From: Virgibacillus_P tibetensis
GTDB lineage: Bacteria > Bacillota > Bacilli > Bacillales > Amphibacillaceae
Assembly: GCF_036026595.1 (NCBI RefSeq)
Contig: NZ_JARZFX010000003.1
Coordinates: forward strand, 248,001 to 312,000
Length of the DNA: 64,000 bases
Reading direction: 5' to 3'
Shown here: piece after piece, positions 26,141-35,402 of the stretch
Layout of the letters: every line of letters starts with the position of its first letter
Position numbering within the stretch: position 1 is the first letter of the stretch
Translations under genes and position numbers: made by a program
Notes under the pieces: generated by a model
Databases searched by the model: none
The model's input: the letters and a program-made list of their open reading frames with translations, nothing else
What the model was told of the DNA's origin: nothing

Positions 26141-26614
26141 CTAAATAAGATTTGGGAATCCCTGCTGCCTTAATGCTTCGTATACAATGATCGCCGCTGT
26201 GTTTGACAGGTTCAAAGAACGGACCTTACCATTCATATGAATTCGAAGACACTTATCCTCTTTTCCTAAGAGCAGATCTGGTGGAATGCCATCTGTTTCC
26301 CTACCAAAAACAAAAAACAAATCTTCTTTTATATTACTGAAGTCGTAATCTGTATAATGCTTTGTACCAAAGTTCTCTATATAATAAAAATTACCTTCCG
26401 AATAAGCAGTATATAAATCTTTTATGGAATTATACTCACGTACATCTACATTTTTCCAGTAATCCAAACCTGCCCGGCGAAGCATTTTATCATCTGTAGA
26501 AAACCCCAACGGGTGAATTAAATGAAGGGTTGCACCTGTTGCCAGGCATGTTCTAGCTATATTCCCTGTATTTGCTGGTATCTCTGGTTGAAATAATACA
26601 ACGTGTAAACTCAC
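26141..26614 (-). CDS. trmL: tRNA (cytidine/uridine-34-2'-O)-methyltransferase
   Basis: TrmL (YibK/CspR) methylates the wobble ribose of tRNA-Leu. The 157-aa protein is a minimal SPOUT methyltransferase with all three knot motifs: NTGNIARTCLATGATLHLI, VFGRETDGIP and LNLSNTAAIIVYEALRQ. The start is GTG 26614 with AAGGAG 8 nt upstream; a nearby ATG is out of frame. It is the last gene of a leftward cluster. Confidence 0.93.
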   Translation of the reverse strand: MSLHVVLFQPEIPANTGNIARTCLATGATLHLIHPLGFSTDDKMLRRAGLDYWKNVDVREYNSIKDLYTAYSEGNFYYIENFGTKHYTDYDFSNIKEDLFFVFGRETDGIPPDLLLGKEDKCLRIHMNGKVRSLNLSNTAAIIVYEALRQQGFPNLI

Positions 26615-26661
26615 TTTTCATTCTCCTTACTATACTAAATAACCTTCTTATTATACCACTA

Positions 26662-27513
26662 CTACTCACCTATTCTGAAGAACTTATACTTTATATCCGT
26701 TGTATAAGCAGTTGAATCTTCATAGGACCAATAGCGATTTCTGCTGTTATCTGTATGTGCGTTCACCAATGGCATTCCTAGTTCATCTTTTGTTACTACG
26801 ATGGTATTATGATCCCATCTACCGTCTCCCTGGAAATCATAACAGATAACATCCCCTGGTATTAATTCGGAGGCACTTTCTACCTCTTTTCCTTTCAGAC
26901 CTTGTGTTGATCCACTTAAATACCACCTTAATGAGTGAGCAACCGCCCAGCTGAAACTCCAATTATCTCCCTGATACCACCAGCCCTTCTCTCTAACGGG
27001 AGCGCCACGCATAGGTGCTCCCCCCGCATGTAAGCACTGGGAAACATAATTCGTACAATCCACATCGAATTTTCTGTATGCAGGATTATAGCTGTTCCAC
27101 CACCGCTCTGCGTATTGAACTGCGTCATGCCGATTATACGTAAATCGATCATTCGCAACACTATCACTTTGCAGTTCATCCATGACAAGAGACTGGTTGT
27201 TACTGCTTTCGGATTTAGCAACTAATCGCTTATGATCTCTAATTTCACCATCTACTAGACGAAATGTATACGGAGTAACATCTTCTTCTATATAAAAACG
27301 ATCCATTTGTTTTATAAAAAATGAGACATGAAGTAAATATCGGTACGACACATCATTGGCAAACCTAATTTTTTGAAATATATGCCCGTCTCCTTTAATT
27401 CTCACTATTTTTGCATCCCGTTCTTCACATAATACCTTTTTCCTCTCCCACCAGTCAGCAGTTTCACGTTCCGACTGATAAAATTCCAACCAAATATCCT
27501 TTAATTTTTCCAT
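26662..27513 (-). CDS. Amidase-domain (Amidase_6) protein
   Basis: The 283-aa protein has a C-terminal papain-like amidase domain. The probable nucleophile is the Cys of DVDCTNYVSQ and the partner His is in RWDHNTIVV, with NAHTDN further on. The N-terminal half is a helical domain of unknown role. No signal peptide is seen, which suggests action inside the cell or mother cell. ATG 27513 has GGAGGGG 6 nt upstream; the frame continues 28 codons further but has no RBS there. The substrate is unknown; homologues are annotated as putative cell-wall amidases. Confidence 0.82.
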   Translation of the reverse strand: MEKLKDIWLEFYQSERETADWWERKKVLCEERDAKIVRIKGDGHIFQKIRFANDVSYRYLLHVSFFIKQMDRFYIEEDVTPYTFRLVDGEIRDHKRLVAKSESSNNQSLVMDELQSDSVANDRFTYNRHDAVQYAERWWNSYNPAYRKFDVDCTNYVSQCLHAGGAPMRGAPVREKGWWYQGDNWSFSWAVAHSLRWYLSGSTQGLKGKEVESASELIPGDVICYDFQGDGRWDHNTIVVTKDELGMPLVNAHTDNSRNRYWSYEDSTAYTTDIKYKFFRIGE

Positions 27514-27562
27514 AAAAAATCCCCTCCAATGAAAGTATATGGAGGAGAAGCCTGTCAAAAGT

Positions 27563-27856
27563 CTAATTAAAATAAGTGAAAAGCAATCCACCAGCAACCA
27601 AGTGCGGAAGGGCTATTATAATTGAGATTGACATCGTTTTATTCTTTCTGCTGCGGTCCTCTTTTGTTTCTGTATGATAATTTGCCCTTAGCTGTTCCCC
27701 TGAGATAAAAGCACCGCTGAAAAGAGCACCTATTAAGAGGAAAACAACTCCTATTCCAAGGGTGATAGACCCATAAAACTCTATGTTACCTGTCACTATT
27801 CCCAATAAGAAAAGAACCAGTGAAACTATAAAAGCGATTAGAAAAGTTTTCTTCAT
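27563..27856 (-). CDS. DUF5316-type membrane protein
   Basis: A 97-aa protein with two N-terminal membrane helices (MKKTFLIAFIVSLVLFLLGI and a second about 32-54), a charged loop (TETKEDRSRKNK) and a third hydrophobic segment at the end. This is the DUF5316 layout common in Bacillaceae. AAGGAG precedes ATG 27856. Function unknown. Confidence 0.75.
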   Translation of the reverse strand: MKKTFLIAFIVSLVLFLLGIVTGNIEFYGSITLGIGVVFLLIGALFSGAFISGEQLRANYHTETKEDRSRKNKTMSISIIIALPHLVAGGLLFTYFN

Positions 27857-27926
27857 GACTTGCTCCTTCGCATTAGAGTTGTTTCTGTTAGTTCTCTATA
27901 CGAAGTACCACCTATTTTCGTTTCAC

Positions 27927-28442
27927 TTAATTGGCCTCATGGGCAAGCAAGTATTCCTTTTTATCCAATCCACCGTTATAACCGACCATTTTCCCGTTTG
28001 AACCAATGACACGATGACAGGGAACAACAATGGAAAAAGGGTTTTTATTAACCGCACCACCAACTGCGCGGACAGATTTCGGATTCCCTACTGCTTCAGC
28101 AATGTCCTTATATGTTTTCGTTTCCCCATATGCAATTGTATTCCACAAAGCTTGCCAGACATTTTTTTGAAAATCTGTCCCGTAAAACTCAAAATCAATC
28201 GTAAAATGTCTACGCTTTGCATGAAAGTAATCATGGAGCTCCTCTTTGGCCTGTTGTACCTGATCAGCTTGATGGACAAAAATTGGATTTTCAAAGTAGC
28301 GATGTGCCCACTTCTCTATTTTCTTATTTAAATCTGTTAGCGTTCCAAATTCTATCCGAACTACCTTCTCACCATTGCTGACGATTAATAGCGGGCCGAC
28401 CGGGGATTCCATTTCATCATAATAAAGCTTTACTTTATCCAT
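27927..28442 (-). CDS. ogt: Methylated-DNA-[protein]-cysteine S-methyltransferase
   Basis: Ogt removes O6-alkyl groups from guanine by transferring them to its own cysteine. The 171-aa protein has the acceptor motif VPCHRVIGSNG near the C terminus and the DNA-binding helix-turn-helix before it (TYKDIAEAVGNPKSVRAVGGA). ATG 28442 follows AGAGGAA at 6 nt; the TTG two codons earlier is inside the spacer. It lies 25 bp after queG and is probably co-transcribed. Confidence 0.93.
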   Translation of the reverse strand: MDKVKLYYDEMESPVGPLLIVSNGEKVVRIEFGTLTDLNKKIEKWAHRYFENPIFVHQADQVQQAKEELHDYFHAKRRHFTIDFEFYGTDFQKNVWQALWNTIAYGETKTYKDIAEAVGNPKSVRAVGGAVNKNPFSIVVPCHRVIGSNGKMVGYNGGLDKKEYLLAHEAN

Positions 28443-28467
28443 AATCAATTCCTCTTTTCGTGATCAA

Positions 28468-29613
28468 CTATTTTGCAGTAAGCTCTTCCTTGAAATTCAT
28501 ACCCTTTTGCATCTCAAAAATCACCTGATCATCCTGTTCTTTTATCATCGCTGTTTCAATAGCTTTATATGCTTCTTCCGTTCCAACTTTACCGAGTGCC
28601 CATGCAGCTGTTCCACGAATTACCGGGCGTGGATCATTGTTCATAACTGCAATCATTTCTTCAACTGCTGTCTTGTCCTTGAAATGGCCAAGGGCAATCA
28701 GCGCATTGCGTTGGAGTGGTTTCTTCCCTCGCCAAGAACCAGACGTATGGCCATATGTTTCTTTGAACTCCCGATTGGAAATTCGCAGCATTGGCTTCAG
28801 CTTAGGTTTGGCAACTTCATTGTCTGGTTCAAACTCAGGATGAATGTGGAAATCGACCTGCTTATTTTTGGGACAGACGACCTGACATGTATCACAACCA
28901 TATACCCGATTCCCAATTTTAGTTCGAAACTCATCTGGTAAGAAATCTTTTGTTTGCGTTAAGAATGCGATGCAGCGCTGGGCATTCAATTGTCCACCTT
29001 GAACAATGGCTCCTGTTGGGCATGCATCTATACATTTTGCGCATTCCCCGCAGCTATCATTAACAGGCTCATCCGGAACGAAAGGTATATTTGTGATCAA
29101 CTCACCCAGATAAACATAAGAACCAAATTCCGGGGTAATAATTGACGTGTTCTTTCCACTGAATCCTATTCCAGCCCGCTCAGCCACTGCACGGTCAGAA
29201 AGTTCGCCTGTGTCCACCATGAGTTTGTTTTGTACTTCAGGTACTTTTTCTTTAATAAAGGCTGCGAGTTTCTCCAGTCGGTCACGTAAGACTACATGAT
29301 AGTCTAACCCCCATGAAGCTCGCGCAAAAATCCCACGGCGCTCTTCTTTCGTGCCTTTCGGGGCATCCTTCATTTTGGATGGATAGGCAATTGCAATTGA
29401 AAGAATAGACTGCGCTTCTGGCAGCAACCTTTCCGGCTCGGTCCGTTCCTCTATCGAGCCTTTTTCAAACCCTGATTGATAGCTTAAATCCTGTTGACGT
29501 TTAAGGCGTTCTTTCAACTCACCGAATACATCAGCAGAGGCGAAGCCAATTTTATCAATACCAATCTCCTTGCTGTATGCGATAATCTCCTGTTTTAGTT
29601 GGTCAGTATTCAT
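28468..29613 (-). CDS. queG: Epoxyqueuosine reductase
   Basis: QueG reduces epoxyqueuosine to queuosine in tRNA, using cobalamin and two 4Fe-4S clusters. The 381-aa protein has the cluster motifs CGECAKCIDACPTGA and CDTCQVVCPKNK. HEAT-like repeats with GTAAWALGKVG follow in the C-terminal extension that contacts tRNA. The start ATG 29613 has GGAGGGTGGG upstream. It lies 19 bp after the ATPase gene and 25 bp before ogt. Confidence 0.94.
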   Translation of the reverse strand: MNTDQLKQEIIAYSKEIGIDKIGFASADVFGELKERLKRQQDLSYQSGFEKGSIEERTEPERLLPEAQSILSIAIAYPSKMKDAPKGTKEERRGIFARASWGLDYHVVLRDRLEKLAAFIKEKVPEVQNKLMVDTGELSDRAVAERAGIGFSGKNTSIITPEFGSYVYLGELITNIPFVPDEPVNDSCGECAKCIDACPTGAIVQGGQLNAQRCIAFLTQTKDFLPDEFRTKIGNRVYGCDTCQVVCPKNKQVDFHIHPEFEPDNEVAKPKLKPMLRISNREFKETYGHTSGSWRGKKPLQRNALIALGHFKDKTAVEEMIAVMNNDPRPVIRGTAAWALGKVGTEEAYKAIETAMIKEQDDQVIFEMQKGMNFKEELTAK

Positions 29614-29632
29614 TGGCCCACCCTCCTTTCTA

Positions 29633-31333
29633 TTACTTTTTTACCTTTGCCGTGCGCATCCGGTTTAACACCGCAGCAATTTCATACCTGCGGGGACGTG
29701 CTAAGTCACCAGGATGCTGATCTTTAAAAATAGTAAATGATGCAAGACCCTTACTATCCATTTGCTGATCGATACCATCAAGCAGTTCATACAATGATTT
29801 ACCATCCATTCCTTTCGTGCGATCTAAATACTGAATTATCTCAGCAATCATTCGCGTTTGAGATGGATCAACTAGTTGCTCTGTATCTTCAAAGGTAATA
29901 TCTGTTTTTCCCATAATAATCTTAAATAAGCCCTTTGCTTGTGTTTTGGAACGGTTTCCTTTTGATGTTTGCAGGCCATGCTGTTGAAAGTAGCGGGACG
30001 TTATGTCACCAAATGGTCCATCTGTTGATGCATCCCGCTCTAATGGATACCTCTCCATTATTTCAGCCGCTTGCTCTGTTACATTATGGGGCGTGTATGC
30101 TTCCAGCATGATCACTGTATCAGCTACTGCAAAGTAATCACCCGATCCCCCCATAACAAGTATTGTCGAAACATCCAGCTGATCACGCATTTGCTTTATT
30201 TTATCAATAAATGGCGTGATTGGCTCCTTACTTTTTTTAACAAGCTGCTGCATCCGGTGATCCCGAATCATAAAGTTGGTTGCACTCGTATCTTCATCAA
30301 TCAGCATTGTCTTAGCACCAATTTCCAGAGCTTCCATTACATTGGCAGCCTGAGACGTACTTCCACTTGCATTTTCCGTTGTAAAAAAGCTTGTATCCTG
30401 CTCATGTGGCAGGTTATTAATAAATGGTGCAATGTTAACACCTGTAATTTTCCTACCGTCTTCCGCTCTAATTTTAACAGCATCCAAATCTGTTAAAACA
30501 AATTCCCGGCCATCCCCTTTTATATGAGAATACACACCACGTTCAATTGCTTGAAGCACCGTGCTTTTCCCATGATAACCACCACCAACAATCAGCGTAA
30601 TGCCCTTTTTAATTGCCATTCCCTTAATGGGCTCTGATTGATGTGGTATGGTAATTTCCACTTGGTTCTCCTTGGGACTTTGGAAAGGAACCGCTCGTTG
30701 CATTGGCAGGTTGCTGACACCACTTTCCCTCGGCAAAAGTGATCCATTTGCTATAAAAGAAATCCAGTTATGCTTACGCATCTGCTCACGAATGGTTTCT
30801 TGCTGATCCGCCAGTTCAGTCGCTTTAACTATTTCTTCATCCTTAATGGTAAAAATAGACTTCTTAATAATAGTTGGAATAACCTGAGCAAATAATTTTT
30901 CAGCTTCTCCTCCATTAATCCGGCGCCCATTAGCTGGCAGTCCGACTGACAAACATACCGTTATGAAAGAAGGACTAACTTGAACAGCACTTCGTTCCAG
31001 CATTTCCTGTCCAGGTTTATCAAAATAAATCATGCCACTTTTACCAGATCCTTTTATTGAAAATTGCTGACTGGCTACAGCCCCCCCTACTGTTCGGGCT
31101 AACGCATCCTCTACAGCAATTTTTCGCGAGAATGTTTCAATCCAGGCTCTATTTATCGGTCGGCTGCGTTGTGGAATGACTACTCGTATTTTTGACGGCG
31201 TGGCAAACGGGTCCCCCTGTACGTAATCTATATATAACCCAAAATCATCATAATCGTAGTGACCTTGCACACTTTTATATGATTTATATCCTTTATTATC
31301 CAATTGTTTTAATTGTTGTATCAGCTTTTTCAT
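29633..31333 (-). CDS. Predicted ATPase of the ABC class
   Basis: The 566-aa soluble protein matches the conserved 'ATPase of the ABC class' family (COG3044). Walker A is GGGYHGKSTVLQAIERG (about residue 250) and a Walker B-like segment MLIDEDTSATNFMI follows, after an N-terminal domain particular to the family. The family has no membrane part and its function is unknown; a role in RNA or nucleotide handling has been suggested elsewhere only by structure. GTGAGGG precedes ATG 31333. First gene of the cluster ending at trmL. Confidence 0.88.
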   Translation of the reverse strand: MKKLIQQLKQLDNKGYKSYKSVQGHYDYDDFGLYIDYVQGDPFATPSKIRVVIPQRSRPINRAWIETFSRKIAVEDALARTVGGAVASQQFSIKGSGKSGMIYFDKPGQEMLERSAVQVSPSFITVCLSVGLPANGRRINGGEAEKLFAQVIPTIIKKSIFTIKDEEIVKATELADQQETIREQMRKHNWISFIANGSLLPRESGVSNLPMQRAVPFQSPKENQVEITIPHQSEPIKGMAIKKGITLIVGGGYHGKSTVLQAIERGVYSHIKGDGREFVLTDLDAVKIRAEDGRKITGVNIAPFINNLPHEQDTSFFTTENASGSTSQAANVMEALEIGAKTMLIDEDTSATNFMIRDHRMQQLVKKSKEPITPFIDKIKQMRDQLDVSTILVMGGSGDYFAVADTVIMLEAYTPHNVTEQAAEIMERYPLERDASTDGPFGDITSRYFQQHGLQTSKGNRSKTQAKGLFKIIMGKTDITFEDTEQLVDPSQTRMIAEIIQYLDRTKGMDGKSLYELLDGIDQQMDSKGLASFTIFKDQHPGDLARPRRYEIAAVLNRMRTAKVKK

Positions 31334-31480
31334 GAAAATCCCTCACATATAAAGTTTGTTTAAGAATACTATGTAGGAATCATGAAGTTCAAGTAAAGTG
31401 GGTAGATAATTCATTTGGGGAAATAAAAACGCAATGCTTCGTAAGCAAATATTACGAAACACTGCGTTATGACATATGTA

Positions 31481-31554
31481 TGGAGCGGGTGAAGGGAATC
31501 GAACCCTCATCATCAGCTTGGAAGGCTGAGGTTTTACCACTAAACTACACCCGC
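31481..31554 (-). tRNA. tRNA-Gly (anticodon TCC)
   Basis: The leftward strand folds into a cloverleaf. The acceptor stem is GCGGGTG/CACCCGC, the D arm contains AGTTTAGTGGTA, the anticodon loop is CTTCCAA with anticodon TCC, and the T arm contains GGTTCGATTCC. The discriminator is T and CCA is encoded (31483-31481). Length 71 nt plus CCA. Confidence 0.97.
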
Positions 31555-31719
31555 ATTTGATAGGTAACTTAAGGCAACTCGCAGATAATCGGTAGAAGGA
31601 TCGTTCATCGGTACCGTTTTTTAAATGCAAGACTAAGTATAACAAGTGACGTTAGAAAAATCAACAGGAAAATCTGGTTTTGTCGACAAAATTTCAAATT
31701 TGTTAGTCGTCTTAGGTTG

Positions 31720-31748
31720 TTTACAATATGTTAAAGAAGTTATAGAAT
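31720..31748 (+). promoter_or_regulatory. Sigma-A promoter of dat
   Basis: TTTACA (31720-31725), 17-bp spacer, TAGAAT (31743-31748), 28 bp before the start codon. Confidence 0.7.
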
Positions 31749-31776
31749 AGGCTTAAGTTTAGGGAGGCGAGATAGA

Positions 31777-32646
31777 TTGACAGTTTATCCAATCATTATG
31801 ACACAAACAAAATTCACTCATCAAGATGACTTGAAATACCCCTATGAAGAGCGGGCCTTGCAGTTTGGAGACGGGGTTTATGAGGTTATTCGAATTTATA
31901 ATGGAACATATTATTTACTCGATGAACACGTAGACCGCTTATTCCGCTCTACAGAAGCAATAAAAATTAATCTTTCATTAACTAAAGGAGAGATGAAAAA
32001 TTTATTACTGGAATTACTAGAAAGAAACAACATGGAAACCGATGGTAAGGTTTATTTACAAATATCCCGTGGGTCAGCACCCCGTGATCATGTTTTTCCA
32101 ATCGACGTACCTGCAAACATATATGCATATGTTCAGGACTTACCTCGTAATCTGGTAAATCTGGAGAACGGTGTAGGAACGATAACACAACGCGATATCC
32201 GCTGGGAAAATTGCTATATTAAGAGTTTAAACCTTTTACCAAATGTTCTGGCAAAACAGGAAGCAAAAGAAAACGGCTGTTACGAGGCAATCTTGCATAA
32301 GGATGGGCTTGTCACAGAATGCAGTTCTTCAAATGTATATATGGTACGGGAAGGTAAAATTTATACGCATCCTGCTACCAACAATATCCTGCACGGCTGT
32401 GTTCGAATGCGTGTGGAGAAATTTTCCCATGACTTAAACCTTCCCTTTATCGAAGAAGGATTCTTTGTAGAAGACATCTCGATGGCCGATGAACTATTTT
32501 TATCCAGCAGCACCTCAGAGATTATGCCAATAATCAAGGTTGATAATATCCAGATAGGTGATGGGAAACCGGGTAAAATCACGAGACTGTTGCAGGAAAC
32601 ATATGAGAAAGATATAAAAAATTATAATAAAATTCTCACCAAATAG
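31777..32646 (+). CDS. dat: D-amino-acid transaminase
   Basis: Dat is a PLP fold-type IV enzyme that makes D-glutamate from D-alanine and 2-oxoglutarate for cell-wall synthesis. The 289-aa protein has the N-terminal ERALQFGDGVYEVIRIYNG, the catalytic Lys in CYIKSLNLLPNVLAK (about residue 148) and the C-terminal LSSSTSEIMPI loop typical of D-amino-acid (not branched-chain) transaminases. Translation starts at TTG 31777, 9 nt after GGGAGG. Monocistronic, with its own promoter and terminator. Confidence 0.92.
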   Translation: MTVYPIIMTQTKFTHQDDLKYPYEERALQFGDGVYEVIRIYNGTYYLLDEHVDRLFRSTEAIKINLSLTKGEMKNLLLELLERNNMETDGKVYLQISRGSAPRDHVFPIDVPANIYAYVQDLPRNLVNLENGVGTITQRDIRWENCYIKSLNLLPNVLAKQEAKENGCYEAILHKDGLVTECSSSNVYMVREGKIYTHPATNNILHGCVRMRVEKFSHDLNLPFIEEGFFVEDISMADELFLSSSTSEIMPIIKVDNIQIGDGKPGKITRLLQETYEKDIKNYNKILTK

Positions 32647-32666
32647 GAACCTAGTTTTGAGAGAAT

Positions 32667-32704
32667 AAAAAGTCGGCTGTATTGAAAAGTGGCCGACTTT
32701 TTTA
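32667..32704 (+). terminator. Terminator of dat
   Basis: AAAGTCGGC and GCCGACTTT flank a 14-nt loop and are followed by a T run. Confidence 0.85.
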
Positions 32705-32747
32705 TTTAAGTTCTTGTAGCAAGTTTTGTTGCTGTTGATTCTTACAG

Positions 32748-33200
32748 TTGATATAAAAGACAACGTAACCGCTCAGTTGCTTTCCGCTGTGGACTGTTGC
32801 TTTCCGCGGGCACGGCTTCAGCCTCCTCGAGAAACCCACTCTGCGGGGTCTTCAGACACGTGCTATTCCCGCAGGAGTCAACGGTCCTCCGCTTCAATCA
32901 ACTGCCATAATAGTGAAAATTTGTGTCTTGATCAATAAAGTGATTACTATCGCTCCATTATTGGACGTCACATCAGCGGAGGAAAAACACGTAGACTCCT
33001 GCGGGAACAGCGAAGACGGTGAGACCCCGCAGCGCTCTTTGCGAGGAGGCTCAGCGCGAGCCCAGCGGCAAAGAAAACACTGCAAAGCAAATGAAGTGAG
33101 TCTGAGTAGATGTTGCACTTGTACCCGGAGCGGTGAAAGCGAAGTGTATTTTCCGTGCGGTAGCTAACGGTCTATTCCTGAGTTACTTCGTCTTTTATAG
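32748..33200. repeat. Interspersed repeat family A, copy 4 (complete, 453 bp)
   Basis: Inverted ends TATAAAAGACAACGTAAC (32752-32769) and the near-complement at 33182-33199 match at 16 of 18 positions. The interior is itself a head-to-head pair of half units: GTGCTATTCCCGCAGGAGTC on the left and GACTCCTGCGGGAACAGC on the right. GCAAAGAAAACACTGCAAAG and TTGCACTTGTACCCGG follow as in other copies. No transposase is encoded. Confidence 0.8.
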
Positions 33201-33421
33201 ATTTGTGTCAAAAACAAACAGCCTTGTAATGTTTACTTCTCCCAAAATTTTATGCTTCTTTTTTTCTATAACTTTTGCTGTGACTAAAGGAAGAACAGGC
33301 AACTAAATGTCTTTATTCACCCTCCATATCCCTAATACAATACAATAAATTCAGTATAGTATCTGAATATTATGTTATAATGTTTTTCTTATGGTTTTAC
33401 TATATACGAGGAGGTTCTTTT

Positions 33422-33946
33422 ATGAAAAAAATTGCTATTATTGGAAGTGGAGGTGCTGGGAAGTCTACCCTTGCACAAAGACTGGGCTCCATTCTCGATA
33501 TTCCGGTTTATCACTTGGATGCTATCCACTGGAAACCTGGTTGGAAGGCAATAAGCCGCGCAGAACTTATCGAAGAAACAGAAAAAATCCTCCAACATGA
33601 CGCTTGGATCATCGATGGGAACTATGGCGGAACAATGGACATACGTTTACAGCAAGCAGATACAGTATTATTTCTACACTATCCTACCATATATTGCCTC
33701 TACGGAATTACGAAACGACGGATACAATACCGTAATCAAACAAGACCAGATATGGGTGAAGGATGCCCGGAAAAGCTTGACTGGGAATTTATCAACTGGG
33801 TCAGGCAATTCAACAAAACGAAAGTTCCTGCCATTTATGACAGACTCTCCAACCTCGATGATACAACAATCCACATTTTTAAAAGTCGAAAAAAATTGAA
33901 TCTTTTTTTGAATCAATTAGAAGAAAAAGTTCAGCAACTAAGTTGA
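33422..33946 (+). CDS. P-loop NTPase, FlaR/topology-modulation-like kinase family
   Basis: The 174-aa protein begins with the Walker A motif IIGSGGAGKST and continues with LDIPVYHLDAIHWKPGW, WIIDGNYGGTMDIRL and a lid-like RRIQYRNQTRPD segment. This is the layout of the adenylate-kinase-like proteins annotated as FlaR or 'DNA topology modulation protein'. The true substrate is unknown; small-molecule phosphorylation is more likely than a DNA role. ATG 33422 has AGGAGG 7 nt upstream. An inverted repeat ATTCAG/CTGAAT lies before it around 33350-33369. Confidence 0.82.
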   Translation: MKKIAIIGSGGAGKSTLAQRLGSILDIPVYHLDAIHWKPGWKAISRAELIEETEKILQHDAWIIDGNYGGTMDIRLQQADTVLFLHYPTIYCLYGITKRRIQYRNQTRPDMGEGCPEKLDWEFINWVRQFNKTKVPAIYDRLSNLDDTTIHIFKSRKKLNLFLNQLEEKVQQLS

Positions 33947-34011
33947 TTCATAATCCGAAATTTTTTAAAAAACTCCATATACCATAGAAGTAAATGTAAA
34001 TAAGCAAGACA

Positions 34012-34137
34012 AAGCGTGCGGTAAAAGCAGAAGATCTCACTAGAATAGAAGTATATAGTGATCCACAATTAACTCTGGATGAAAGCGCATATGTATCTAC
34101 AGAGGTCCTACCGATAAAACGCGGATATTATACGTAA
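34012..34137 (+). pseudogene. N-terminal remnant of an S9-family peptidase gene
   Basis: A 41-codon frame reads KRAVKAEDLTRIEVYSDPQL and then TLDESAYVSTEVLP before a stop. This matches the start of YuxL-like acylaminoacyl peptidases. It lacks a start codon and an RBS, and the rest of the gene is gone. It is bordered by a terminator at 34155-34200 and then by the Tn3 remnant, so the break is probably linked to that element. Confidence 0.55.
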
Positions 34138-34154
34138 GATATTTTCTGGGAGGT

Positions 34155-34200
34155 AAAACCTTGGTTTTTCTACGCTAAGAAGAAAAATCAAGGTTTTTTT
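34155..34200 (+). terminator. Strong terminator after the peptidase remnant
   Basis: AAAACCTTG followed by GTTTTTCT pairs imperfectly with AGAAGAAAAATCAAGGTTTT, and a T run follows. Confidence 0.75.
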
Positions 34201-34893
34201 TATATTCTAAGTGGGCGCAGGGAATTGATAGAGTTTGGAATCTCAGGTTTAAATGAATATTCACCTAATAAGTTAATGTGTTCCCATCCCAAAGGAGATA
34301 TATGAGGAAGTAATTCCACTTTATATTTTCCTGTTTTTTCAAATGTTCAATTGCTAATGTTAAATACAGGGTATTCCAAATACTAATAGCATTAATAATG
34401 AGGTTTAATGCGCTGGCACGTTGTTAATTGATCTTGTAATGCTCTTCCTCTAAGTTCCCCATGTTTCCCAAAGGAAATAGCTCGTTCAAAGGCTTTCTTT
34501 GCTTCAACCTTATTTAATCCACGTTGGATTCGCCCGACGTAATGTTTCGCTAAAAATATATTCTAAGATAAACAAGATTTTATCCATACTTCCCTTCTCC
34601 CTTCCACGCAGCAACTTCCCCATTTCTCGATGTTGTCTGGCCTTTCAAATGATAAGTTTAGAATCCGCAAGGTCTCGTAGTCTTGGAGCAAAGCGATATC
34701 CTAACAAATTGGTCAACCCATACTTGATCCGTATAAATTGGTCACTGACAAAGTGATAAATGGTTGCACCTTTCACCATACCATAATGTGGGTTTGCTTC
34801 AGCGTGCAAGGATGAAACTACTACTTGAACACGCATACCATCTGAAGAAGAAGTTGTCCCGTCTCCCCAGTACGATGACAAACTTAACTTACA
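34200..34893 (-). pseudogene. Tn3-family transposase (TnpA), C-terminal remnant
   Basis: On the leftward strand the catalytic-domain region is recognisable: SYWGDGTTSSSDGMRVQV, HYGMVKGATIYHFVSDQF and GYRFAPRLRDLADSKL. In other frames HYVGRIQRGLNKVEAKKAF and finally ISPLGWEHINLLGEYSF with the end SINSLRPLRI appear. At least two frameshifts and in-frame stops separate the parts, and the N-terminal two thirds are absent. It is a dead fragment of a Tn3-type element next to the glutathione/formaldehyde genes. Confidence 0.85.
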
Positions 34894-34951
34894 CTAAAAA
34901 TTTGATAACTACCTGTATATTCACACAAAATGATCAGTTTGGAACATTCAA

Positions 34952-34989
34952 AAATCCACGAAACGCCTTCGTACCAGCATTTCATGGAT
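34952..34989 (-). terminator. Terminator of the hxlR-type gene
   Basis: AAATCCA.GAAA.GC pairs with GC.TTTC.TGGATTT; leftward it ends in TTTTTG, 30 bp after the gene end. Confidence 0.65.
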
Positions 34990-35018
34990 TTCATTTTCAG
35001 AACTGTTTGTGCAGTTTG

Positions 35019-35381
35019 TTAGTTAACTGCTATTTTATCAGCATCTTCTTCCAAAAATTCTGCGAAATTATCTCCCCAATCACAGATGGACGTTACAACA
35101 GGTTCTAGGAGAAGACCAATTTCGCTTAGTTGATACTCAACTTTAGGAGGTACAACAGGGTATACAGATCTAGTAATTATTTTATCCTCTTCCAATTCCC
35201 TTAATTGCCTAATCAACATGCGTTGATTAACTTCGGGGAGTTTCCTTTGTATTTCGCTTAACCTTAATGGAGACTGCTGAAGTAAACACCATATAATCGC
35301 TATTTTCCAGCGTCCGCCTATAACTGATAATGCCAAGTCTTTTCCAGTGAAAAAAGTTTTTTCTTTATAATGAATTGTCAT
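35019..35381 (-). CDS. HxlR/MarR-type regulator, probable formaldehyde-responsive repressor
   Basis: The 120-aa winged-helix protein has the HxlR core (LALSVIGGRWKIAIIWCLL, QRMLIRQLRELEEDKIITR, EYQLSEIG). HxlR proteins regulate formaldehyde and electrophile responses in Bacillus. The N-terminal sensing Cys that normally stands a few residues before the GGKW motif is absent here; the only cysteines are Cys32 and Cys100. It is divergent from the class III alcohol dehydrogenase gene, and an operator-like palindrome sits in its own promoter, so it probably controls both. ATG 35381 has an AAGGAG site. Confidence 0.85.
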   Translation of the reverse strand: MTIHYKEKTFFTGKDLALSVIGGRWKIAIIWCLLQQSPLRLSEIQRKLPEVNQRMLIRQLRELEEDKIITRSVYPVVPPKVEYQLSEIGLLLEPVVTSICDWGDNFAEFLEEDADKIAVN

Positions 35382-35402
35382 ATATTTTCACTCCTTATGT
35401 TA

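Noticed and set aside
31343..31645. 100-aa frame on the minus strand
   Set aside because: It runs through the tRNA-Gly gene and has no RBS.
34764..35108. 114-aa plus-strand frame
   Set aside because: It crosses the dead transposase and the hxlR-type gene on the opposite strand; no RBS.
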